Positions 10,430 to 21,299 of a stretch of 64,000 bases of DNA are shown here, piece by piece. The notes beneath the pieces are model-generated. The model ran no database searches and was not told the DNA's origin. It saw nothing but the letters and a program-made list of their open reading frames with translations. The DNA is from Nelumbo lutea. Its lineage: Eukaryota; Streptophyta; Magnoliopsida; Proteales; Nelumbonaceae. Within the stretch, counting starts at the first letter, position 1. Each line of letters opens with the position of its first letter. Where the stretch lies: the NCBI GenBank assembly GCA_022828595.1, contig JAKGHH010000004.1:85960270-86024269 (forward strand), written 5' to 3'. A program made the position numbers and the translations under genes.

Positions 10430-11090
10430 TAGATTGAAATACTATTAAATTCTGGACAGACCTTTGGTGGGGAAGTACTCCCTTCTGCAAAGCCTTCCCC
10501 TCTCTCTTGAGGCTAGTGTGTGATAAGCATGCTCTCATTTCTATAACCTTGATAAGAGATTCAGAGGGCCTTTCCTGTAACCTCAATTTTCGCAGAGATC
10601 TAAGAGGCTGAACTTTCCGAAATCACCTCCTTACTCTCAGAAGTGTTCATCTCTCACTCCACTGAAGACAATCTTATTTCAACACCTAACCACCAACCCA
10701 CCCCCCTCTCCTTTTCCGGGCAAAAAGATTTGGCTCCCCACAGTCCCCCCCCCTAGAGTTTCTTTCATGATTTGGGAGGCTTCTTGCTTAAAGCTGAATA
10801 CTTGTTACAGCCTCCAAAATAAGTTTCAAGGCCATCGTTCTATCTCTCCTACTATCTGTCTGATGTGTTACAAGGATGGTGAATCTATCGATCACCTATT
10901 TTTTAATTGTGTGGTGGCCAGAAATCTTTGGCAGTTCTTTCTCGATTCCTCAGCTGGAGGCAAGTTCAGCAGGACTCCCCCTAATTCTGTTATAGAGTTT
11001 ATCAACTCTTGGCAAGGGCTAAAGATGATTTCAGGCAAGAGAGGAAGCTGTTTCTGGAAAGCAATCGTTCATGCTGCTATGTGGAATATC
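10430..11090 (+). mobile_element. LINE post-RT fragment, plus strand
   Basis: The translation begins IKFWTDLWWGS, continues with FPSLLRL and NFRRDLRG in shifted frames, and carries the zinc-binding domain (FMIWEASCLKLNTCYSLQ, CLMCYKDGESIDHLFFNC, ARNLWQFF) at 10767-10950. It is oriented head-to-head with the LINE at 9684-10400 and is cut by a truncated hAT element at 11091. Confidence 0.78.
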
Positions 11091-11459
11091 CAGTGTTTTA
11101 AAAGCACAAGGTGCAAAAAAAGAGCAAGGGCCAATTTGCGCCTGAGGCACGCACCTTTTTAAGAAAGGCACAAAACTACAAAAAAAAGCTAAAAAATAAA
11201 AAAATGCAAAAAAATATTAAACATAATGTTAATAAAAAATATAAACATAAATTTTAAAATAAATGTTTTAAAAAACCAATTATCTAAAATTAAAAATAAA
11301 AGCAAACATATAAAGCATTTTCAAGCATGTACAACCCACAATCTCATTTTTTCCTTAATTGCATTGCTTCAAGTAGCTAATGTGATGTAAAACATATTGC
11401 ATTCTTGATTCTATGAGTCGCCTTTGTACCACAACCCTCGAGGCAAGCCCGAACAAGTC
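11091..11459. mobile_element. Truncated copy of the hAT element seen at 37406-38110
   Basis: It starts CAGTGTTTTAAAAGC, the same terminus as the complete copy at 37406, and matches it collinearly through the AT-rich interior to a shared GCC...TTGTACCAC...CTCGAGGCAA segment at about 11415-11455. The 3' half and second terminal repeat are missing. Minus-strand LINE sequence starts at once, so one breakpoint removed half of this element. Confidence 0.78.
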
Positions 11460-11985
11460 TATTACGGTTATCCTATCTCCCAAAGAAATGTAGTTTCTCT
11501 TCCAATTCGCAAGTCTCTTTGTAAATCTCTCAATCATTGGATACCAGAAACTATCTATATTAGGATTTCCTCCCAATGGTAGTCCCAAATATTGTAATGG
11601 CCAATCCCCTACTTCACACCCCAATAGTCCAGCTAGCTGAATCACCTCTTCACTCCCTAAATTTACTCCTACCACACAACTCTTGCCCCAATTAATCTTA
11701 AGGTTGGAGATCCTTTCAAATTTATGGACTATCCTTTTTAGGTTCATAAGTTCTTTTGTTTTCCCTTCACAAAACAAAATAATATCATCTGCAAATTATA
11801 GGTGTGTAACCACCACTTCATCCCTTCCAAATCTCCAGCCTCTAACCATATTGTTGGCATTTGCCCTTATGATCAATTCACTCAACACATCAGTTACTAG
11901 AGTAAAAAGGAAGGGGGATAGAGGATCTCCTTGTCTAAGGTCCCTTTTGGCAAGAAAAAAATCTCTTGCTACTCCATTTACCATA
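11460..11985 (-). mobile_element. LINE reverse transcriptase fragment, minus strand
   Basis: On the minus strand the frame at 11984-11796 gives DLRQGDPLSPFLF, the RT palm region. The next frame begins L*FADDIILFCEG, the catalytic FADD motif just after an in-frame TAA replacing a likely Gln codon. It continues with INWGKSCVVGVN, LQYLGLPLGGNP and NYISLGDRITVI to 11460. The RT would perform target-primed synthesis; stops make it inactive. Confidence 0.83.
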
Positions 11986-12105
11986 ATTGAAAAATTCCTC
12001 TATCTGGACAAGAAAAAAATCTCTTGCTACTCCATTTACCATAGAAGAAAAGGAACCTTTAGAGCTTGGGAACCAAATTCCTCTATCTGGACAAGGAAGC
12101 TCTAA
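11951..12105 (-). repeat. 59-bp direct duplication at a LINE rearrangement junction
   Basis: The segment AAATCTCTTGCTACTCCATT and its surroundings occurs twice with a 59-base offset (near 11960 and 12019). ATTCCTCTATCTGGACAAG also appears twice (about 11994 and 12079). The duplication marks the join between the LINE RT fragment and the LINE C-terminal fragment. Confidence 0.7.
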
Positions 12106-12361
12106 GCAAACACTATCAAAAAGAAGGAGAAGCTTTGACAGACAAGTTGCTTCCTCATCCCTCAAACCCCTTTGAAATCCAAGATCCCAATTAAGACTCA
12201 AAGGCAAAGAAGGAAGAACCAAAAAATTTGAAATGACCTTATTTTTATACAAAGAAATAGAATACAAAGAAGGAAACACCTCCTTTAAAGGCCAGTCACC
12301 AAGCCAAGTGTCTTCCTGGAACCGAATTAAATTCCCTGAGCCAAATCATACCTGATGTACC
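12045..12361 (-). mobile_element. LINE post-RT segment placed upstream of the RT
   Basis: The minus strand encodes FPSLYSISLYKNKV, WDLGFQRGLRDEEATCLSKL and RGIWFPSSKGSFS, normally found downstream of the RT. Here it lies between the endonuclease (12362-12690) and the RT (11460-11985), so the order is scrambled. Confidence 0.72.
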
Positions 12362-12690
12362 TTAGAAACTAAGCCAATCATCCATCCTCCTCTTCAACTT
12401 AATGGACACTGAATACTTCTCAATTAACTCCTCAGTACACTCCATCTCTGCATTTTTCCATAAAGTTATAATTCCCCCTGAAGCTGCCCAAGATTGTGTG
12501 TATGCCCAACTTATGTCTCTCGCTGACCATATACTCCTTACCCAATTCCTATCTAACTCAGACAACTTAGATTCTTGAATCAACACAATATCTGGCTTTT
12601 CTCTTCTCAATAGATCCCTAATCAACCTCCTCTTTTTCTTGAGCTTCCTAACCCTCTTAAATTCCAGCTTATCAATTTCATGGAGACCAC
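12362..12690 (-). pseudogene. LINE endonuclease N-terminal fragment
   Basis: The minus-strand frame contains LLRREKPDIVLIQESKL, the first conserved block of the apurinic-type endonuclease of plant L1 LINEs (the Glu of QESK is the metal-binding residue), followed by SGGIITLW. The remaining catalytic blocks are missing. The N-terminal side joins the basic linker described next through a frame change near 12680. Confidence 0.8.
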
Positions 12691-13115
12691 GGAAAAATAC
12701 CCCCTAAACAAACAAACCACTCACCACTTCTTCTCTTTTTTCCAACACTCCCTTTATCATAATCCACCTCACATTTTAGCCTTTCCACCTCACTTAACAT
12801 TTTCTTTCTCTTCTTTTTTACACCAGCTCCTTTAGACCTAGGCTCCTCTAGCTTCTCTTTCCCTTCTTTCTTTCTATTGGAACCCTTTTTCTTTGTTTTC
12901 CCCTTTTGTTTTCTTGAGCCAGCTTCTACATTTAATCTGCCATCATCCTTTACTTCCTTCTCAACAATAGGATTAGGAGTGTCACCCTCCTCATCCCTTT
13001 CAATCTGTTCAGCCATCTCTTCCTCCACCTGAATTCTAAACAGTTCCATAATCAAGTCCCAAATTCTATCCCTGATCTCCATGTCTACAATTTCTGAAAA
13101 CAAATCTCCAATCAC
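12678..13115 (-). pseudogene. Basic linker region of the LINE protein
   Basis: A 145-codon minus-strand frame starts with an acidic segment (FRIQVEEEMAEQIERDEEGD), continues with a long Lys-rich low-complexity stretch, and ends near GGIFPWSP. It leads, one frame away, into the endonuclease. I infer it is the segment between ORF1 and the endonuclease; there is no recognisable domain. Confidence 0.5.
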
Positions 13116-13808
13116 CTCTGTTTCCTACATTTGATTATTCTGATTGGCAGACTGCAAGGTTGGGCTAGTCTCCCCCATAGGCACAACATACACAGGACTA
13201 GAAGAAACATTAGTAGCAACAAATTTCGGGTTCAAAAGAGACTTTTGTAAACGGGTAGGATTTACCGAAGGATTTGGCAACCCCTTAACCCCAATCATTG
13301 GGCTAAAGTCATAGGTGCTACTTTCAGAACCACCCTCTAGATAGTTAGCCGTGAGAACAGGGCAGTTTATAGCTCTACTAAGAGGTTCTGGGTTGACTTT
13401 ACAGCCCCTACTAATACCCTGTATTTAGTCTTGTTCTGAACACAAATCTCCATTGTTCTTTGTCTTAGATTTTACTTCCCCCGAAGTGGAGCCTAATCTT
13501 CCTTCCTCTTTGTCAGGCTGGATCGAGAGTCAAGGAAGTGTAGTAAAAAGATCATCATCAAACAATAGTCTCAATCCATCTTCCGCTTCTTCCCCAAGTC
13601 GAGAGTGGCACTTACTTTGAACACTTCTAAAGCAAAAACCTTCAGATTTCTCTCCTTCCGTACTGTCCTCTAAACTTATCCACCCTGAATCTATTGTTTC
13701 ATCCCTGTTCTTTGTTCTATTGTACGGTTGTACCTTGGATTTAGCTTCTCTGGACTGGTAGAGTAGGAAACCAGTCTCGGCACCCAAGCAAGCCCCAAAC
13801 TAGAACTT
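13116..13808 (-). pseudogene. Probable LINE 5' coding remnant
   Basis: Minus-strand frames such as 13787-13530 (85 codons) and the stretch 13130-13430 are partly open and continuous with the LINE linker downstream. I see no zinc knuckle or other signature here, so assignment rests on collinearity. Confidence 0.4.
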
Positions 13809-14092
13809 CTCATCGAGCCTGCTTCTGGAGAATTGTGTTTGGAGGAAAAAAACGTCGTTACAACTTCGGTTTGGGACGATGATACACCCAAGCATTGGTC
13901 CCCCAACTTTTGACATCTTGTTGTAGTCACGTGATCACTTAAGTGATCACCTCATCGAGCCTGCTTCTGGAGAATTGTGTTTGGAGGAAGAAAGCGCCGT
14001 TACAACTTCGGTTTGGGACGATGATACACCCAAGCATTGGTCCCCCAACTTTCGACATCTTGTTGTAGTCACGTGATCACATGACTTCCTTT
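13809..14092. repeat. Tandem duplication of a 142-bp unit
   Basis: CTCATCGAGCCTGCTTCTGG begins at 13809 and again at 13951, and both copies run in register to TAGTCACGTGATCAC (ending 13938 and 14080). Only a few bases differ. A perfect 20-bp palindrome occupies the junction at 13931-13950. Confidence 0.9.
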
Positions 14093-14204
14093 TCAAGTCC
14101 CCTTGAGTCAAACTTAATGGGCCAGGCCTAATCAGCCAAAAAATGATACTTGAGGTTTCTTGTTGGAAAAAGGGAGAGAAAAATGATACTTCCATATATG
14201 TGCA

Positions 14205-14210
14205 TATATG

Positions 14211-14268
<58 letters not shown>

Positions 14269-14272
14269 AATA
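14205..14272. repeat. Compound microsatellite (TA)n(TG)n
   Basis: Runs of TA then TG dinucleotides. The His-Thr and Tyr-Ile repeats it would encode on the minus strand are artefacts. Confidence 0.95.
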
Positions 14273-14279
14273 TATATTT

Positions 14280-15600
14280 TAACAATAAATAATGTATAAA
14301 TACATTGTAAATATGCTATACGTATTATTTTATATTTAATATATGTTTTTTAACTCAGTTTTTAATTTTTTATTTATAAAAATATTAAAAATTGCAATTT
14401 GAGGCCAAAAAAGGGGTTTTTCACGAAAATAGCAAGCGTAAGAGCCTTGGGACACATAGATCTCGAAATGTTACCCAAAATCGAAAAAAAAAAAAAAATT
14501 CACCCCAATCGGACATTGGAGTGCAAAGCTATGGCCTCCGAAAGTTTGCATGTATTGTGTGCAACCCGCAACCCGGTCACCAAGTCGAACGGGTCAATGG
14601 TCCAACTGGCCAGGTCGAACGGTTCTTGACCAAATCAACGATTTTTTACCGTCTGATGGGTCTTGACTGAACCGGACCAGAATCCTGACCGGGTGACGGT
14701 TCGACCGACTGGGTCAATGGCAAGTTGAAAACATTGCAAATAATGCATCACATGGTGACAATTAAGAATTATTTGTGAATGATACTATCATATTTCTAAA
14801 GCCCAGAACTAGAAGAAATTTCATGGGAGTTTCAAATTGATAGGGAAACAATATATAGCATGGTATCCTTAAAAAGATAATAGTAATATATGGTATGGTG
14901 GCATACATAAAGTAAAAGACATTATTATTAAATATATAATACCAACTTACAAGGACATATTTGCCATACCTGTGAAATGGATATATGGTAATTCCGGATT
15001 ACCATATATCTGGCCTAGCACAAACCTCTGCTCCCTCTATTTAGCCAGAAGCATAGCACAAACCTCTGCTTCAACTATCTGGCCTTCTGTAACAAAAAGG
15101 AAGTAAAACAAATAAACCAGTTGCTTTTGTTACACCTTTTGTGCTGATGCGAAGGATATAGCTCAGGTTCAGTAAAATAAGATTCTTGATAATAAATATT
15201 AGACATAGAGGGAGTAGAGGTCTTACCCCAACGAGTCATAAAGAGCATGTTGCTTTGCTACAATTGGGTGATGCACAAGCAAAACCAAAGATGAAACCTC
15301 CATTATCAAAAGGATTTTCAACAGAAGACAAAGAATCAAAGTAAAGGACACACGTCAAAAAGAGAATCAAACAACACTTTTGGTAAATAAGTATCAAATA
15401 ACTAAAAGAATGGGAAAAAAATAAATAAACTAGTGCTGACACTGAGGGTCATAGAACCACTGCATAAGAAAATCATACAAATACTGATCCATTTGAATCA
15501 TTCAATTTAATTGAGACAAGAAAAGTTGAGTAGAAACGAATGAAGCCACTTATAAATCACATTTCATGTAATTCAAACACATCGTTAACAAAAATGATCA
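14280..15600. other. Intergenic, AT-rich, with a possible MITE remnant
   Basis: No gene seen. The stretch 14540-14740 (GAACGGGTCAATGG, GACCGGGTGACGGTTCGACC) resembles the GTCGA/GGTCAA-rich interior of the hAT-like MITE at 22349-22614, but I cannot define its ends. The right part is the 3' flank of the DUF868 gene. Confidence 0.5.
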
Positions 15601-15639
15601 CTCACTAAAAATAGTGTTAGCACAAGGAAGAATACACCT

Positions 15640-16536
15640 CTACTCATTCTTCCAAGCATACAAAATTAGTGAGAAACCAAGACCTTGTAATTGGGAATCT
15701 CTGAATATTTGCGAGCAAGACCAAGGCAATATAGTAGGATCAGAGGACGTATGGCTCGCCCACAACTTCTCAGCGGAAAGGCAAGTCTGGAACATAAAAA
15801 CAGCACTTCCAAGAGCCGGACCGAAGAGCCAGTTATGGACATCCCAGAAGACTTCTACAGGGAGACCATCAACCAAGATGGTTTGATTCCCCCGGAACTT
15901 CCATCTAAGGCGCTTCACCTGCATCACCGTCTTACTGTCTATGCGGATCAAGAGGCAGGGATCGTTGAGATTAACAGTATCGCACTCAATGGTAACATCA
16001 TGGATCTGCCCATTGTCACAGAACTGAGCTTTGGTACCATAGAGCCTCTTCCCGAAAATGTGCTCTCTCTTGGCGACAAAAATGGCATTCGAAGGAACGG
16101 GTGCCGCGTTGGTCTTCTTGTATGCCTCCTTACTCAAATCCCCAAGGAGGAGAACCATCTCTCGATCAAAGACGACAGCCAAATAGAATCCTTCCAATGG
16201 CTCAGGGCCGGATCCGAATTTGGCTGATGAGAGGTCCCAGTATATATCAACTTTACTAGAATCTGCCTCTAAACTCTTGGACCCTTTTCTCTTGGAGAAC
16301 AACCAGGGTTTTATATCAACTTTACAGAGGCATTGGTTGGTTGAATCGTCGATCCCAACACTAAGGCCTTGACCCATCAGATTCTTGCTCCATGTAACAG
16401 TAATCATGCAAGAACGGCCGCGTAATGTACCCTGATAAACGCACGTAACCAAATTCTGAGCATTTTTGCTGGCACTTGAAGAAGAATCCGCAACTTGAAC
16501 CCCATTTTCGCCAAAACAAGAAGGGAAATCTCTCAT
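15640..16536 (-). CDS. DUF868 family protein (plant-specific)
   Basis: A single open frame of 298 codons from the ATG at 16534-16536 (MRDFPSCFGENGVQ) to TAG at 15640-15642. It is collinear with the plant DUF868 family (Pfam PF05910) over its whole length: ITVTWSKNLMGQGLSVGI, CKVDIKPWLFSKRKGSK, YWDLSSAKFGSGPEPLEGFY, VFDREMVLLLGD, VAKREHIFGKRLYG, VMQVKRLRWKFRGN, LPVEVFWDVHNWLFG and the C-terminal LQGLGFSLILYAWKNE. Another in-frame ATG lies 17 codons upstream, but MRDFPSCFG is the family start as I know it. There is no signal peptide or membrane segment. No stops or shifts are present, so the gene is likely functional. The biochemical function of DUF868 is unknown to me. Confidence 0.93.
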   Translation of the reverse strand: MRDFPSCFGENGVQVADSSSSASKNAQNLVTCVYQGTLRGRSCMITVTWSKNLMGQGLSVGIDDSTNQCLCKVDIKPWLFSKRKGSKSLEADSSKVDIYWDLSSAKFGSGPEPLEGFYLAVVFDREMVLLLGDLSKEAYKKTNAAPVPSNAIFVAKREHIFGKRLYGTKAQFCDNGQIHDVTIECDTVNLNDPCLLIRIDSKTVMQVKRLRWKFRGNQTILVDGLPVEVFWDVHNWLFGPALGSAVFMFQTCLSAEKLWASHTSSDPTILPWSCSQIFRDSQLQGLGFSLILYAWKNE

Positions 16537-17640
16537 TCTGATACCAGGAACCTCAATTTTTCCTACTAGTTTGTGGTGGGGTAACAACCTAATCTTTCTT
16601 TAGAGGCAAGGGCTGAAACCCAGAAGAAACAGGCCACTCCAAAGGCCGAGAAACAGAAAATAAACAAAGAGGAGAGGAGAACTGGCCTCTGCCTCAATCG
16701 ATTAAAGAAAAACTGAAGAACCCATCTCCCAAATGCTTCAAAACCTGCTTGTGAGGGCTTGCTATGATCTGGATACTGGATTTCTTAATGACCCTCCTTC
16801 AAAGAAGCAGAAATCAACACATTTAGAGAAAGAACAAGACCCGCTCATAAATTAGACACAAGTTTGGGGAATGTAGGAAGTAAACAAAAATAATTAGGAG
16901 AAGCAGATGAACTATGGAGTTGTTTCACTGTCAGCATCTTTGCTAAAACCATCTCTAAAATTACTCGAAAGGCAATTATGGGAAGAGAAAAAAGAAACCA
17001 CAAATACGGAAGAGATGAATACAGAAGACAGCGACAGCTTAAATAATCTAAAGAAGAAGAAGAAGAAGAAGAGAGATACCCAGAAGAGAAACCTCAAATG
17101 GAGAAAACAGCAACTGGGTATGGCAGGAAAGGCTGGTTTTACAACATTACTCTACGCCAAAAAAAGCAAAAGGCATCTCTCTCTCTCTCTTAGCATAAAA
17201 TCTTACAGACCTTCCTTTACCTGACATAACCACATGCATTAGAGAGCTGAAGAAAACCAATATCATGCCAACTTCCACAAGGAGATGCATATTAGGAGAT
17301 AGATTCTCCTCAAATTAAAGACATTTTGAGAAAAAAAAGACTGTTACTGGGTTAAAGATACGCAATATGGCTTGAAGAAACCTCCTCTTCCATGGCGTTG
17401 TATGTATAATTAATGTAATAATGTAATTAATTAAGGAAGAGTAAAGCTGGAAAAAACGGTTTTCAAGTAGGGACCATGTTAATGAAAGCAAGCACGAGGT
17501 TACATTTAATTCAATGACCTCCCGTCCCCTTCCTACACAAACCCAATAGTCCCCCTTGACCATTTAACCTTTTTCAGTTTTAGATAATACCAAAGCATCT
17601 CTGTGCTGCCAACCCATCACTACCCACAGCGGATTTCCAC
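16537..17640 (-). other. Upstream region and likely 5' UTR of the DUF868 gene
   Basis: No other gene seen. It holds an (AAG)n run at 17053-17075 and a short (CT)n run at 17176-17190. On the minus strand several pyrimidine/purine-rich blocks resemble a plant 5' UTR, possibly with an intron. No splice pair could be fixed. Confidence 0.45.
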
Positions 17641-17702
17641 TCTCTCTCCTCCCCCTCCCTTCTTCTCTCTCTAAATTTTATAATATATTCTATATAAAAT
17701 TG
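17640..17702 (-). promoter_or_regulatory. Candidate TATA box and GA-rich leader for DUF868
   Basis: On the minus strand TATATAGAATATATTATAAAA (17680-17700) is followed within 30 bp by a GA-rich tract (17640-17675). This is a common plant core-promoter layout. It is about 1.1 kb from the ATG, so a long leader or 5' UTR intron would be needed. Confidence 0.35.
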
Positions 17703-20213
17703 GAAATTAAAAAATTTGATACCCAGACACTAGAACAGAGTATTTTGTATACATGTAAGTGATTGGGTTGATAATATAGGTAGTAAGGTAGATTTTGTTT
17801 GTGAAAAAATAAAAGAGTAGAGCAAATTTCTGAGTATGGCTTTTTCTCTTCTCTTTTTATTGTTTTGTAGGGAAGAAAGGTGTTGGTGTTCACGTGTATT
17901 TGTTTGTCCATGCTCAGTTGGCACATCTGATGAATGGGGCTGGATGCAGTCCACTTGTTGCTTTTGGCTTATATTAAGCAGAGACTTTGGAAGAAGGTTA
18001 CTTGGACCTGGGGGGGCCTATTTTACCTTTATTTATTTTACAATCAATCCTTTCAGCATTTTTAGGTTCAGGTCTCAAGATACAGATAAGGGCAATATTC
18101 TGTTTGATCCTTTTTAGAATTCCAGGTTTATTTTACAGCTATCCTTTTTTAACAATTTCAGGCTTATTTTTATTTGACATAAACCAGCTGGGTTGCTCTC
18201 TTGTATTTCTTTTTTCTGTAACCTGAAGATGCCCAACTACTGGCTAATGAATGAGAGAGAGACCAATTTTGGCATTTTAGAAAAACCACAGATTTTGATT
18301 GTGGTTGGGCTAGCCTTGGGCAACATCATTAAAGCCCAACATGAATTGGGGAGCATCTATCTCAAGCATGGTGGACCCAAGAAGGAGAGCCCAGCATGAC
18401 TTTATGCAATATAGTCTTAAGTTTGGCAGCCTGACCTGCCTAATGTATGACATTGGGTCTAAGTAGAGAGAGGATGTACAAACCAACCTTATCTGGCCAC
18501 CAGCCATGACTGGGGCTGGGAGGGAAGAATGACATGTTCAACAGATGAGAAATCTCAAGGAAATTGCTCTGCCTTGCCTTAATATGGCATTTCTGATATT
18601 ATAGGCTTATAGCTACAAGTAGTGATGGAGCATCTTCACCTTACGTGTCCATGTCTGTTGGGTGATTTTCACATTTATCATGCCATGACCCATGCTTTGG
18701 GCCTGTCCCTCTCCCTCCCTTGTGCATTCCTCTCTTTATAAACATCAATCACCTTTAATACAAAACGACCTAGGACAGCATATCCTGGCTTGACCAGGAT
18801 GCCCCAAGTCCAAGTGTTTGTACATGAACCTCAGTGACAGATGATAAGACTTTTAAATATCTGAAAAGTGAAAACAACTTATTTGGATTAACATTCTTGC
18901 AGAGTTGCAGATATACAGCCATCTTTGACACTGTTTCATTGACCTGCAGGCCCTTGAAACCAGAATGGTTGTATCACTAATGAGCTAAACACCGACCGTT
19001 CCATTCTTTTGGCTCAATACAGAATTTTTCACTGTGTCACACAGACACTGACCCATAGGGACAATGTCAAATCGTGGGTTCTATCTATAGAACTTTTCAG
19101 TGATGAAAGATGTGATATCTTGACAAGTTTTTTCAATATTCATGAACAGTGGAAAAGGAATAATTTCTTCTCCAATGGGTATGATTTTTTAATCACCTTG
19201 GGTTTTAGTTTCAAATTTTGTATTTGTATCCCTATTTGTACTCTAATTTGTATAGGAGAAAGCATCAAATTTTAATATTGTTTTGATAATAATAACCAAT
19301 TGGCATCATTGTTCCTTTGTGGCCTTAAAACAGCGAAAAGAACAAATAATTGGTGCATCAAAATTCAAAAGTACAGATGCAAACAACTTGAAAAGATGGG
19401 GAGATAAATACAGAATTTGAACAAACTGGCCAAGGGATAAATACAAATTCATCAATACAAAGGGAACCCAAGTACGAGAATCCCTTCATTTCTATTTTTT
19501 TTTTTTCTTTTCATCTAAAAATTGTTTCTTTTCGTAAAAGACGGGAGTAATATTGAATTGCACATTAAATTATATCAAACAAGCAAACAAACAAAAAAAG
19601 CAATTCATAATCAAGATGCCCTTGTGGGTACATTAGAGTGCTGGAATCAGAAGCATCCAAGGCAACCGATTTGTTCGTTTGTAGAGGATCCACGCAACGC
19701 TGTATGCTACTTCCTCTTCCCTTTGTAACTGAAACCAACCATTAAAATTTCATATTTTTCCATGAAAATAGAAAGACCACTAAGAGCCACTCCTTAGTAC
19801 TGAATCAGAAGTCTGGATTGACTGATACATGTGAGGAGATATTCCAGATATTTTAGAATTTTAAATTCTCCATGGACTTTGTTTGCTTTTGCCGTCTCGT
19901 GAGATGGGAAATTTATTGCCATCTCTAGGAATAGTTTTTTAGGCGATCGAGAGGGCTTATTATATATGGTGATACTTCATTTGTTTGAACTGTAAGTGAA
20001 GCTCAGCAAAAACTACAAAAATTCCCCGAGTTGAGTATATACTCTAATCTTGTAAAGCAGTCTTTGACTTTATTTTGTAAAGGTTTTCTACACACTTGAC
20101 CAAGAGGAATGGTATAGCCTACCCAACAGTCCAACACAATACCACCAACTACTGATCACTAAGCTCTTTTTTCTTACCTTTGCTGCCAATGGTAAAGCAG
20201 TTCCTATATAGTA
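17703..20213. other. Intergenic, no gene recognised
   Basis: Short open frames at 17836-18117 and 17987-18226 have no recognisable motif or gene-like structure. A TATAAA with a CT-rich context occurs at 18735-18742 but no coding region follows it. Only simple AT-rich DNA is seen. Confidence 0.5.
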
Positions 20214-20463
20214 GGTGTGTCAATTAGACCGGATTTGGTCCAATCCGATCCAGCCAATATGAATCCATTACAGATGGGGACCAGTCCAATTCAATCTGTT
20301 CAAATTGGTTTTAGTTTAGAAAGGTTTTCATCCAAACTTGGTCCATTCTTATCTTATATCAATGGACCGGGTATTGCTTGGATCCAACCCAATCCAATCC
20401 AATAAATACTTTGGACTGATTGGTCTAATTCAATGTCTTATTGGTCCGTTCAATTCGTCCAAA
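20214..20463. repeat. Dispersed repeat rich in GGTCCAAT, hAT-MITE-like
   Basis: It begins TAGGTGTGTCAATTAGACCGG-like and contains AATCCAATAAATACTTTGGA. The reverse complement of that sequence recurs at 28620-28720 in the repeat 27564-28727. The two copies are in opposite orientation. Target duplications were not identified. Confidence 0.5.
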
Positions 20464-20859
20464 TTAATTTTAATTTAATTACCTTGCTGTTCTGCTCCTT
20501 AATTAGTTACATCATGAATTGATCACAATGACAAATATGAAAATAAAACTGTCAGTGGTTTTCCCTTTTCATTGAACTAAGTAAGTGGAGTTCAACTCAA
20601 CCCAATTGCAATCTCTTTCTTTCCACTTTGAGAGCCACCCTGCCTAATAATTTAGTTTCCAAGGCGTGCTATGATCAACCACACCCACACTCAATTACGG
20701 ACCCACCATTTATTTGCCTTACCCACATGGTATATGTAAGCTCCCCTGTCCCTGCCACTCTGAAATAGAAACTACAGAACACTGTTTTGGAAACAAAAAT
20801 AATTATTGCATCAACAAAATGATATTGATTTTATCAAAAAATCTATAGAGTCATATCTA

Positions 20860-21240
20860 TATCTTGTGCTGAAATTTAATTAGTTATAAATTTGATGATG
20901 AGAGTAATTAAAGAATTATTATATATATATATATAAAAGTTTAAGTTGTTAGGTGAGGTCCCTGAATATACTTTTATTCTCTAATACACCCCTTTACAAG
21001 AAATAAATTTTTATTCTCCAACATGTCCGGCCCCCTACTAAGAGTATTGGATTTGAAATATGAACAAACATAGGCCCATCCATAACTTATGTTGAAATTT
21101 AATTAATTATATTGGATACATTAGACCACTTAGTCAAATGGCTCTAATTATCATGTCAAGAAATTGTTCAACTTAAAAACTTAAACCGTTGGGCAAGCCC
21201 CTAGCTTTTATTCTCCAATAGTTGTTTTTGTTCCAACCAT
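20860..21240 (-). repeat. Two diverged units of a dispersed repeat cassette
   Basis: Segments starting near 20870 and 21090 both read GTTGAAATTTAATTA-like sequence, then AACTTAA...CAACTTAAAC, and end TTTTATTCTCCAA. The spacing is about 220 bp. The reverse complement recurs three times at 58240-58800. The sequence resembles LTR or solo-LTR debris of copia elements, but no TG...CA boundaries with target duplications were found. Confidence 0.5.
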
Positions 21241-21299
21241 GTTCCCAAAATACCCCTAAAAACTCGAATGTGAAAAGGATTCCAAGCTTTAAAAATGGC

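Noticed and set aside
13947..14285. His-Thr and Tyr-Ile repeat protein on the minus strand
   Set aside because: It is a translation of the (TA)n(TG)n microsatellite.
17836..18226. Small secreted or membrane protein frames
   Set aside because: Two overlapping frames of low complexity with no recognised motif, splice or promoter evidence.
18730..18790. Promoter with TATAAA
   Set aside because: No coding region or recognised transcript start follows it.
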